Shown: one piece after another, positions 21,336 through 32,800 of the stretch | Position numbering within the stretch: the stretch's first letter is position 1 | Layout of the letters: every line of letters starts with the position of its first letter | Source of the DNA: Zygaena filipendulae | Taxonomy: Eukaryota > Arthropoda > Insecta > Lepidoptera > Zygaenidae | Direction: 5' to 3' | NCBI GenBank assembly: GCA_907165275.2 | Contig: OU015650.1 | Coordinates: 2,262,001 to 2,326,000, forward strand | Length of the DNA stretch: 64,000 nucleotides | Position numbers and translations under genes: made by a program | The notes under the pieces: generated by a model | Database searches by the model: none | The model's input: the letters and a program-made list of their open reading frames with translations, nothing else | What the model was told of the DNA's origin: nothing

Positions 21336-22141
21336 CAGCCATGAGGATCGTGCGCCCGGCGGATCGCAGCGCAGCGCTCTGATGGAGCCACGATCTGCGG
21401 CGGAGTGACTCCGTGCGAGATGACCGCGTGATTAACCCTCGGCGGGATAAGTTCTCAAAGATGGTCGTGTAATTAAAATAATTAAGTAATAGTTATTCTT
21501 TTTCATGGATACTTTGACACTGTTACGTATTAGTATTAGTATCTCCTTTTCGAAACCTGTGTATATATTTTTGAAAAATTGTTATTACAAAAAAGAAAAC
21601 ATGGATAAACCACAGAAACCCATTAACAAAGAATGCTGCGGGTGAATGCAGATCTTCACATTCTATTTGTCTTCACAAGGAATAGGGAATGCCCCTTGAC
21701 CCAAGTTCCAACGCGACGTCACAGATAATATTAACAATAGCAACGTGCTATCGAATCATAACTTTGATCTGTCAGAGCGTCGGCAACTTGCGCGCTCAAT
21801 ATTCATGATTTATTTTTATAGTTACGTAGGTACGTCCAAAACTAACGTAATGTTTTTTTTATTTGATTGAAGAATTGAATACTGAATACATTCTTTGTAT
21901 CCCATATTTAACTTCACATCCTATATAAAAAAATACTAACGCCATCAGTGTTTAAGGTTTGTGTCCATATAACACGTATATTTTGTACAGTATTCTAGTA
22001 TTGTAAATATTGCATTTGTAAATTGTAAACTAATATAAAAGTAAAAACAGGTTCAAGCAAAACATTGTGTACACGCGCAAAAAGTTTATGTATTGTTTGA
22101 CGAAAAAGGCTTAATCATTATTAGTAGATAATAAAAAAAAC

Positions 22142-22168
22142 AAAATAAAAGAAACTGCAGTTTTTATT
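22142..22168. terminator. Possible shared poly(A) signals of the convergent zinc-finger genes
   Basis: AATAAA on the plus strand (22144-22149) and AATAAA on the minus strand (22168-22163) lie within 25 bp, between the two convergent genes. They would give 3' untranslated regions of about 1.0 kb and 0.4 kb. Use of these signals is inferred. Confidence 0.4.
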
Positions 22169-22257
22169 GACTAGAATTTTCACCCAATTCGTAAGAGCGA
22201 ACTCCCACTACCCATAAATCGTCATCCATTTTATAGGTACTTCAATTATATATCATA

Positions 22258-22470
22258 ACTAGTTGTGCCCCGCGGTTTCACCCGCGTTAATTTCAGAGTT
22301 CCCGCGGGAATTCCGGGATAAAAAGTACCGTATGTGTTAATCTGATGTATAAGCTATATTATTGTAAAGTTTCATTTAAATCCACCCAGTAGTTTTTGCG
22401 TGAAAGAGTAATAAACATCCATCCATCCATACATTCTTACAAACTTTCGCTTTTATAATATTAGTAGGAT
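22258..22470 (-). repeat. Short interspersed repeat K near gene 2 3' end
   Basis: Starts TAGTTGTGCCCCGCGGTTTC and ends TTATAATATTAGTAGGAT; close relative of 4767-4980. It would lie inside the 3' untranslated region of the second zinc-finger gene. Confidence 0.7.
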
Positions 22471-22537
22471 ATTCTCCATAAACAACACGGCACGTTTACT
22501 TGCCGATGACGGCCGACTGATGGGAATGCAGTCTAGC

Positions 22538-25500
22538 CTAATTTATCGCAGGCGCTCTGTCGTGCACTTTCATATGCCGTTTCAAAGTCCCTCGCTGCGT
22601 AAAGGTCTGTTCACACACACCGCACTTGTAAGGCTTCTCGCCAGTGTGTATCCTATGGTGTTCGTTCAACATCCTCCGAGACACGAAACTCTTTGGACAG
22701 TAACTGCAAACGTAAGGGCGTTCGCCGGAATGTATGCGTTTATGCTCGACCAAAGTCGACTGAGACGCGTAAGACTTGTGACAAATATCGCATTGGTGTA
22801 ATTTCTTGCCATCGTGTTTGAGCAAGTGTTGGACCAAGTTATATTTGTCTGTGAACGGGTAGCTGCATATCTGGCAGATGAACCGTCTCCCTCGGTGACG
22901 CTTGGACGTGTGCGAGCGAAGCAGCGAATTGGAGTAGAACTTCTTGCCGCAGTGATCGCACGTGTGGTTGCGCTCCCTGTTCTCTTGGTGAGTTTCCATA
23001 TGGGTCTATAAAGCAAAATTAAACATTTGATTTTCTAAACTCTAAAGCTTATTTTAACAACAAATTGGTGGCGGTAAAAACCTTAAATTAACGAGAGTTT
23101 AAATTCGTGTTTAATTACAGTACCGATTTTAGGAAATTTTTTTTATAATTCAAGAATCAATGTTTTTCTTGAATGTCAATACAATATCTGCCTATTGTCG
23201 AACTTGACATTTATTCCAAATCAACCAGTTTTAAGCCCAGTTCTTGAGTTAAACATCCAGCACCGGTTTAAGCTTGGTTGATTGCTTATCTATACTCTCA
23301 TTGCTTCCAAAGATATGGTATACTTTCGTATACCTTCAAACTAGTTCCGGTGGTAAACCCCCGGCCGCACACGTCGCACACGCACACGCTGCGCTGGCCG
23401 TGCGTCTTCCGGTGCAGCTGCAGCGTCTGCGCGCTCTTGAAGATCTTCCCGCAGGCGCCGCACCGCAGCCGGCGGAGGCTGACGGCGGTGTGCTCCACGT
23501 CGTGGTGCCGCTTCACGCTCGACCAGCTCTTGAAGCTCTTTTCACATTGCGCACACTGTATTGGTATCTGGAAATATTATATTATATAGTTACTAGCTGT
23601 GCCTCGCGGTTTCACCCGCGGAAATTTTGGAGTTCCCACAAGAATTCCGGGATAAAAAGTACCCTATGTCTTTTTCTGTACCCCTGTCAACGTGCATGCC
23701 AAATTTCATCCAAATCCGTTCAGCCGTTTTTGCGTGATTGAGTAACAAACATCCACACTTTCACATTTATAATATTAGTAGGATTAAACAAAACTTCATA
23801 AAAATTATCCAAAGTGTTAAAGATTCAACCACGATCTTAAGATAATAAGTGACAGAAGAAATAAAGTGTCTCAAAATGATTAAGTACCTACCACATTCAA
23901 ATGAAATGGTGGTAGGCCTTATAGAAAATACATTTATATTTAAATATTCAAAAGAACCCAAATGGAAAATTAGGAGAAAAATATTCTGGTTGATGCACTG
24001 GTCTTAGTACTCTTAGTCCTTGCAAGCCTGTCGATGGAGATAGATACATAACTATCCTGAATGTCAAAGACAGATTGCAATATAAATTGGAACTTAAAAA
24101 AATGTGTTAAGCCAGAACACATTTTGTATACATACATACATACATCATACATGTATCATACATGTATACATACATTTTGTATATGCCCAGTTTATTTTTT
24201 AGGTTCGACTTAACTTGGCATGGCACAAAATCAAACAGTAAAATTATGAAAACTGTCACAAAATTTACTTTTTGATCTTTAATTTGACCTTTTCAGTCAG
24301 TTTTAAATTTGTTTGGTGAAATACGGTGGTTATATACATATATAGCTGTAATACGTAAAAAATAAAAATCACTTTTACCACTTTTCCTTCATGTTCCTGC
24401 ATGTGAGCTTCAAATCTTTGTCGGAAAACAAACTTTGTTTTGCAAATTCCACATGCATATAAGAAATGCTTCTTTGCTTTTAATTTTACTTTTGCCTTTG
24501 GATTTTTCTTCTTTAACCTGAAATTTGTAAAAGATAATAGAATTAGCATAAAAGTAGTCTATAATGCATGCAAAAAATAATAAACCAAGACAACTGTTTA
24601 CCAAAACCAACCTTTTTTTGACAACCTTTTCCTCACAAAATAGAGTGTCACAGATACTATTATCAGCTGCTTCTAAGTAATCTGTAACAATGATGAAATA
24701 AATAAAAAGGCTGTGGGACTTCCACATTTATATAATACATAGATAAATATCTACTTGATAGATTTAACTTCGTATTAATCTTATTGTGATTCCATAGTTT
24801 TTCACTGTTTAAATGTCTATACACAGTCAAGATAATTAGATGATTGTATATAACATGTTGATCCGTATCCAACATGTTGATCAGTATCCAACATGTTGAT
24901 CCGTATCCAACATGTTGATCAGTATCCAACATGTTGATCTGTATCCAACATGTTGATCCAAGACATAAATCCAGTTTCTGTCTAGTAGTTTTTTGTGATG
25001 TGTGTTCTGTTCCACAGTGGGATAAACATTCAATATTAAAACTGAAATGTCTTATTCACATAGGTATTATGAACAAGGACACATTAAAATGTTTCTCCAA
25101 ATGGTTGATACTTTGATGATATAAGACTATACCTACACAAAATAGGCATTTAAACATTTGGTTTTGGAAATAGATATCTACAACTACCTAATACAATGGG
25201 TAGCAATGGCATTCTTCATGAATTAAAATCAAGCTACAAGGTATCAGAGTTATTTTACCATCATGATTTTCAGTCTCTTCCTTAAAATTAAAAATCAGTT
25301 CACTGTGCAGTTCATCACTGCAATTATCAGAATGTTTTTTCGCATCTACCAACTGAAGATCCAGCTTCAAAGTATTGTATGTTAATTTATTTTGGGACTC
25401 AATGCATTTTCTTTTAAAATCAGACAGCTTTGTCAGGAGCAGGAAACAATTGTCGCATATTGCTCTAGGATAATTTTCCTCTTCACTTATCTGTAAATAA

Positions 25501-25725
25501 ATTAATCTACTGATTTACAGCTAAAGCAAAAATAAAAAGGTGCGTAGGTACCTAATTACTAATATCACAATTCTAAATATTTGCTTTAATAAAGACTATA
25601 GATTTGTTTACCTCAACAGATGTGCAAAAATAATAATTCTCTGGCGGTACATTGTCGAAAAGAAAATACGTAAATGATTCTTTCGTTGCAAGGCAAGCAC
25701 GACAAAGTCTATTCAAATCAGTCAT
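22538..25725 (-). CDS. ZAD C2H2 zinc-finger protein, nine fingers, six exons
   Basis: A probable nuclear transcription factor of 418 residues. Exons (minus): 25725-25612, 25490-25259, 24681-24612, 24517-24379, 23567-23334, 23005-22538, all in frame. Exons 1-2 form the ZAD (LCRACLAT, then ICDNCFLLL), split after CTSVE and followed by ISEE exactly as in the upstream gene. An acidic linker and a lysine-rich segment (KKKNPKAKVKLKAKK) precede nine fingers: CGICKTKF, CAQCEKSF, CGACGKIF, CDVCGRGF, CDHCGKKF, CQICSYPF, CDICHKSY, CSYCPKSF and CGVCEQTF. The last ones are joined by HTGEKPY-type linkers, which favour DNA binding. Finger 4 is split by intron 5. It is convergent with the first ZAD gene and probably its paralogue. 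Confidence 0.9.
23592..23784 (-). repeat. Short interspersed repeat K in intron 4 of zinc-finger gene 2
   Basis: Begins TAGCTGTGCCTCGCGGTTTC and ends TTTATAATATTAGTAGGAT, 25 bp upstream of exon 5 on the coding strand. Confidence 0.7.
24853..24966. repeat. 19-bp tandem repeat, six units
   Basis: ACATGTTG recurs at 24853, 24872, 24891, 24910, 24929 and 24948, i.e. every 19 bp. Units alternate ATCCGTATCCA and ATCAGTATCCA. It lies in intron 2 of zinc-finger gene 2. Confidence 0.9.
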
Positions 25726-25750
25726 TTCGGTAACTAATTTTAGCTTTAAA

Positions 25751-26160
25751 GTGAAATTTTAAAAGTGAGCATATGCGATCACAGTTTTCGCATTCAGGAC
25801 ATTTCAGGAGGTTTCAGCCACGCCGACATATTATGTCTAAATGTCTAAAGGTTTCAGGCCTTGTTCTGAGTTTCAGGCTCACAAGAATTTCAGGTTATGT
25901 TTTTACTTTTTTTTGTTAAAACTATTTACCCCAATGGGTAAGGCAAAGGAAGCTAAGTCCATACAGCCAATTCAGTAGTATTTTTCTTCTTTTGAAGTTA
26001 TTTACATCGAAATGCATTGGTGAGATGCATTTCGATGCTTTACAAGAACTTTTGGCAGCAAAACTTCACATTTGAGCTTTAATAGGACGCTCTGTGGGAA
26101 GTTGTATGGCAAAACGAAAAACTCCCGATGAACGCTCTATTTCATCTTATATTTTCATTG
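25751..26160. repeat. Upstream region of zinc-finger gene 2 with partial element F
   Basis: 25753-25787 carries a 35-bp motif also found near the ACOX-A stop codon. About 25927-26160 is one arm of element F (TTTACCCCAATGGG, then ATGCATTGGTGAGATGCATT), homologous to 41442-41700. No core promoter motif is evident. Confidence 0.6.
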
Positions 26161-26660
26161 CTGACAAAATAGTACAATTTTTAACCAACAGTATGGTCAT
26201 TTACTTTCTAATCAAAAGATGAATAATATATTAAAAAAACAAGTCAATGAGTAAAGTATAAAATATTTATTTCAATTATGATTCTTAGTGAATATGTACG
26301 TAATAGTTTTACGGTATACCCTATAATATTATGTAAGAGCTATTTTGTTCTTTTTTCAATCAGAAAAGGAATGTAAATCCACCACCGAAGAGATAATCTC
26401 AAATATATCTCATTGACACATTAAAGATAAAACTAAAAAGAAACAAGTTATAAAAATAGAAATAAATATAAAAATCTTGTAAACTTTAACATACACCATT
26501 GATAAACTCTATGATAAATAAACAACCCAATACCAATTTCCACTAAAAAACATCTCATAAACACTTTCAATCTAAAAATATTTAAAAAATATTACGATAT
26601 AGCAGCACTTCGACAAAACATCACTCCATACTATTCCAATAATTTCTAGAGGCCACTAAA

Positions 26661-26666
26661 TTTATT
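26661..26666 (-). terminator. Candidate poly(A) signal of ACOX-A
   Basis: AATAAA on the minus strand, 158 bases after the ACOX-A stop codon. No other close candidate was noted. Confidence 0.4.
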
Positions 26667-26823
26667 GTCTAGTCATTCAAACAATATTGCACCATATTAC
26701 AATCTCATATGGTAGAAATTTGAAAAGTGAGCATATGCGATCACAATTTCATTACCTAATCACTCAATATTGCACCGTTATACAATCTCGTACGGTTGAA
26801 ATTTGTATATTAAGTATGCGTGA

Positions 26824-29800
26824 TCACAGTTTCCCCTGCATGAAGGGCTTGAGGTACTGGTGGAAGCTGCGGTTGACCGGCTCCGCGTTGAGCGGGCTCT
26901 TGAGCGCCTCCTCCATCAGCCGCTCGTACACGCGGCCGTCGTACGCGCCCAGCGCCGAGTGCAGGATCTGTAAGAGCAATAACACATCATCACACTAATC
27001 CTCAATTGGCCGATCGTCATGAAATTTTGCATACACGTCGTCAGATATGTAAAAAAAGACATAGCATACTTTTTATCCTGGAATTCCCGTGGAAACTCTG
27101 AAATTACCGCGGGTAAAACCGCGGGGAACAGCTAGTAATATCATAAATGCGTAAGTTTGTGTGTGACGTGTGCGTGTATGCGTGTGAGAGAGAGAGAGAG
27201 AGAGAGTTATTATGTCTGTTACTCCTTTCTCCTTTCCGGAATCTCACCTCGTCCCTGATGTCGAACGCGTCGACGAGCCCCACCGCGTTGGGCCGCACTT
27301 TGCTCAGCAGGTCCTCGTACCAGCTCTGCAGGTGCTCCACGTCGCGCTCCGATATCGATGTGAACTGGCGGACGAACCCAACGCTTATATTCACAGTCAT
27401 ATTATCGGGTTGAACTGCCCAGTAATATACTTTTTAAATCTTACTAGTATAGTATTATATTATCTGTGATTCTAGGTAGGTTTATGGTTGTTAAGATTTA
27501 ATTAAATAAGTAGCTAAGTTGGTAATTAGAAAACATAGATATGCAATTATTATTAATAGTAAGATGAGCGTTAACTCCCCAACAACCTGTTTATAAGTTG
27601 ACGAGATAAATATAAGTCATTATTGTATATTTGTCGATAAATAAATAAATAAAATAAAATATATCAAGTACAGGTCAATCACAAAAATAATTACAGGTCG
27701 AATAAAAAAAAGGAGTTTTCCTACCAATTTTATCGTTCCACACCCAATTCACTTTACTCCCTAAGGAGTTTCATACAACATTACCATTACAAAAAACATT
27801 AATAATAAATTAAAATAAAATAAAAATTACGTACCGTACCATACCATTATATTATTACCTCACGTCGAGATTGCGTGAACGTGATTATGTAATAGGACAT
27901 TGTCGAGCAGGTGGTATGAAATAGTACATTGTTATCCTAGGGCTTTTCATTACGAATGCAAGGAAAGTCAAAATAAAAATAGGAATTAGCTAAAGAAAAA
28001 AATGAGTGAATTTTATTTTACATAAATCAACCATTAGGTGTGCTACTGGCCAGTAAGTATGCCCCCTATGACATAAAAAAAAACTTGAGTTTCTGCCGTA
28101 TCCAGCTGTCAGTTGAAAGCGATTCTCCCTAGGACTGAAAAGTGTTACTTTCAACCCGCTTCTCAGGCAACTTCAGACCTACTTTCCGAGTATGAGTAAT
28201 GAAAAATGAATTCCAGCGGTGTAGTAAAAGCGAGGCCGCCGGCACTCACCCTGAGCAGGTCCCCGAGGCGCGCCAACGCCCAGTACACGACGTACAGCTC
28301 GACCAGCTGGCGCAGCGCGGCGCGCAGCGCGGCCGACGCGCCGCGCGCCTGCGCCTCCGTCTCCTCGTGGTACGTGCGCAGCAGGAACGCGCGGCAGTGC
28401 GCCTGCCGAGTGCCGAGTGCCGAGTGCCGAGTGCACGCGCCCGTTGGCATTAGTCGGGCGGAATCATTAGCATTAGTCGGGTGGATTAATTAGCATTAGT
28501 TGAGTGGATTAGCATTAGTTCGGCGAATTAAATAATTTTATCATTAGTCGGGTGGATTAGCAGTAGTTTGGTGGATTAATTAGCATTAGTCGGGTGGATT
28601 AATTAGCATTAGTTGAGTGGATTAGCAGTAGTTTGGTGGATTAATTAGCATTAGTCGGGTGGATTAATTAGCATTAGTTGGGTGGATTAGCATTAGTTCG
28701 GCGGATTAAATGATTTTATCATTAGTCGCGTGGATTAACAGTAGTTTGGTGGATTAATTAGCATTAGTCGGGTGGATTAGTATTAGTTGGGCGGATTAAT
28801 TAATTTTATCATTAGTCGGGTGGATTAGCAGTAGTTTGGTGGATTAATTAGCATTAGTCGGGTGGATTAATTAGCATTAGTTCGGCGAATTAAATAATTT
28901 TATCATTAGTCGGGTGGAATAGCAGTAGTTGGGCGGAGTAATTAGCATAAGTCGGGTGAATTAGCATTAGTTCGGCGGATTAATTAATTTTATCATTAGT
29001 CGGGTGAATTAGTATTAGTTGGGCGGATTAATTAGCATTAGTCGGGTCGATTAGCATTAGGTGGGTGGATTAATTAGCATTAGTCGGCTTTAGCAACCTG
29101 CCTAAGAAGTTTGCAGGGCCCTTAGTCACTACTAGCTGTTCACCGCGGTTTCGGTTAATTCCGGGATAGAAGTAACTCCGAAATTAACGCGGGTGCAACC
29201 GCGATGGATAGCTAGTATTTAAATGAATGTCTGACATAACTAACACTTTAGCGCCCCTTCCTGCGACTCACCTCGGAGGCGGCGGTGAGCTGCACCGAGG
29301 TCATGTTCCACGCGTCCTCGTACGCCATGCCGCCGCTCTGACGCTTCTCGATATTCGCCACGCACTGCGCTATTTTACTGCAAACAATACAAAATTATTA
29401 TTATTTTATAACACTTGTAAATTGTGTAAAATGTTCATTTGAATGAATCTTCTGTAGATATGCGTTGATGCTGTATGCACTTAGTTTTTTTTGCCTTCTC
29501 TGAAAGAGGTAAATGTTTCCTAAAAAAATAAAAGTGACGTAATGTGTTAAGCGTGGCTGTGATTGGTGTTTTGTTGAAACGTTCCGTTTCAAAAAATTAA
29601 CAGTTGAATATTTTGGAAACTATTGAATTTTTTTTTAGTAAATCTTTCACGATAACGCTTTTCTAAGGCTCTATTTTTTAAATAATGGCACTATTCTTAT
29701 AATAAATTTCATGCAAGTACCCTACTATCGCTAGTTTTGAAGTATGTAGTAAGTTTTTGAAATCGGTACTTTTTTCGGCTTTTCTAGAGTTCCATATACC

Positions 29801-32800
29801 TACTCAAAAGGGAAAAATAAAAACGGCAGCCTTAAAATTTGTTAATGTCTATTCGTCAGGCAGCATGACACACTAGTCTGTCGTGCGTGTTATCTGTCGT
29901 GTGTCGTCTGTCGTGCGTGTCGCGTGTCGTCTGTCGTGCGTGTCGTCTGTGGTGCGAGCCGTCTGTCGTGCGTGTCGCGTGTCGTCTGTCGTACGTGTCA
30001 CCTGTCGTGTGTCGTCTGTCGTGCGTGTCGTCTGTGGTGCGAGCCGTCTGTCGTGCGTGTCGTGTGCCGTCTGTCGCGTGTCGCGTGCGTCGCGTGTCGC
30101 GCGCTCACCCGGCGGCGACGCGCTGGAAGCCGCTCACGATGCCCGGCACCGAGCTGTCCCAGGGCGGCGAGCGGCGCCCGCTGCCCACCTCGCCCAGGTA
30201 CGCCACCGTCGGCGTGAGCGAGCCCGCCCCGGCGCCCGCCGCGTACTGCTGCCACGCCTTCACCAAGTATCTTACGAGTGAAAACATAATATTATAAATT
30301 ATAATTATTTTATTGTTGCCGTTAATTGCCATTGAAACCAAGCAAACGTGGTATATACTACACATATCATTACATATATATTGTACTATAGATAAATATA
30401 TACACACCCAGACTGAAAAATGGAACGCTGTGTTTATCACACAAAGTTCACCTCCACCGGGAATCGAACCCGGAACCTCTTGATTAGCGGGCAGGCATAG
30501 TGACCATTGCGCCAATCGGGTCGTCAAGTACGTCGTATTAGTACATATACAGATGTATGGCAGTACCTGGCGGTCTGCAGCAGCATGACGGTGTTCTCGC
30601 CCTCGTAGGTGCAGCCGGCGGTGACGAGGCCGTACATGAGCGGCAGGCTGGAGGACAGCATGTACCCGTGGCCGCCGCACGCCAGCCGGCAGCGCTCCAC
30701 CGTCTCCGCCGCGTCCGCCGTGCTCACCGCCTTCAGGCAGCACGACAGCGCGTGCAGCTGCGCACCGCCGACAACACTTGTAGTAAGTAGTGTTGTGTAG
30801 TGATACAGTGAGTAGTATAGTGTAGTGATACAGCAAGTAGTGTGGTGTAGTGATACAGCAAGTAGTGTGGTGTAGTGATACAGCAAGTAGTGTGGTGTAG
30901 TGATACAGTAAGTACCGTGGTGTAGTGATGCAGTAAGTATGGTGTAGTCATACAGTAAGTAGCGTGCTGTAGTGATACAGTAAGTAGCGTGGTTAGTGAT
31001 AAGTAAGTATGGTGGTGATACAGTACGTACCGTGGTGTAGTGATACAGTAAGTATGGTGTAGTGATACAGTACGTACCGTGGTGTAGTGATACAGTAAGG
31101 ACATTATGATTAAATTGTGTATAATGAATAATGATACCACTGCACTGAATGAATATATTTGTATTAAAATTATGACTGCAACTGTTTAATTAATCAGCAA
31201 GTATCTACATATTTTATTAATAACACGATAGTGTACCTAATTACCTATTTATATAATGTAATGTACCTAAGACAAGTGGACGTGTAAAATTACTGTATTT
31301 TTACCAAATTGAATAAATAAATAATGTAGTAATACAGCAAGTTGTATAGTGTAGTGATACAGTAAGTACTGTGGTGTAGTGATACAATAAGGAGCGTGGT
31401 GTAGTGATAAGTATGGTGTAGTGATACAGTAATTAGCGTGGTGTATAGTGATACAGTAATTAGCGTGATGTATAGTGGTACAGTAATTAGCGTGGTGTAA
31501 TAAGTAGGTAGTGACCTCGGGCAGGCGGTCGAGGTCGCCGGCGTCGAGCTCGGCGGTAACGTTGTTGTACATGTTCCAGATCCAGTTGGCGCTGAGCCGC
31601 AGCGCGTGCACGGTCGCGATCGCCACGAACAGCTTGTGCTGCTGCGTCACGTAGTCGATGATCTGCGGCTCCGGCTCGCTGCACGCAACGCACACTGGTC
31701 AGCGTTATAGATATAATGGGCTCTAGATGGCTAAATTTTAATTTTTAGTCCATCTTGTAAATTAATAAAAAAATATTGGACACGTATTTTTTCTTTAATC
31801 AAAAAATAACGGCGATACATTGAGTTAAAACTCCGTGTGACGTCACGCCTAGGTACACTTTATACTTAATTATGACGTCACGAGCTGCCACTCCTAAACT
31901 TAAATGCGTTTTATATACGTATTTTTTCAATAATTTGAAAAAGCAAAAAATACGTGTCTATTATTTTGCTAATTTACAGGGTCAGAGTTTTTTGGGGGGC
32001 AAATGCACCCACTGTCCCCCGTAGATCCGAGCCTGGGGTAGTTAAGGCGTGAGAGCGTAACAAACAAATTCACATTCGCATTTATAATATTAGTTAAATA
32101 GAAGTTTATTTGGTATCAATATAAGACAAAAACTGAAAATAATTTTAAAATACACAAATTAGGTATCAAAATGGCTACCACTCAGCATTTTATCGTGGGT
32201 TAGGATCACAGAGACGGAATGTACCGCCGTTATTTTTTGAATACGTAAAAAAAAATACGTGTCCAATATTTTTTACGAATCTACACGACGGACTAACAAA
32301 AAAAAATTATCAAGTAGCCAATCGCCCTCACTCCGGCTTGGGCTGCGACTGGTGCCGCACGGCGGAGTAGCGCGTGGCGATGGTGGCCGCCTTCGCGACG
32401 TAGTTGGCGATGTCGTTGACCAGCACCACGCGCACGAACATCATCGTGCCGTACGTCAGCTTCGAGCTGGGCGAGTTCACGTACGTGCCGTCCTGGCGGA
32501 CACACACAACGGGCGGTCGTAATCTCCAGGGGAAATAATAGTAGGGCAGTTTCCGGGGTGTGAAAATCTCAATTCTAAATCTATGTATTTAGTCCGTCAG
32601 TTAGATGATGAAACAAATATAATTAATAATAATGACGAATTGAAAAATGGACGCAGATAAGCAATAATATGTTAACCCACAAACGTAAGTTATTGATTCA
32701 GAACGATTTATTGAGAGTTAGGGAACGTTTTTTAACTATGTGTTTACCTTATTACATTGCTTAAATATGTAACTAAATATTTAACTTAAAAAATGTTGAC

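Noticed and set aside
21020..21391. Minus-strand histidine/proline-rich open frame
   Set aside because: It is the antisense of the GTGATGGCG minisatellite downstream of the zinc-finger gene.
28447..29090. CRISPR-like regular repeats
   Set aside because: Units are contiguous, vary in length and have no unique spacers; the genome is eukaryotic. It is a minisatellite.
29883..30297. Long cysteine/valine/serine-rich open frames
   Set aside because: They are reading frames of the GTGTCGTCTGTCGTGC minisatellite running into the antisense of ACOX-A exon 9.
30430..30520. tRNA-like sequence with A and B boxes
   Set aside because: It recurs with a common non-tRNA body at 57840 and 37900, so it is the head of a tRNA-derived SINE and not a tRNA gene.
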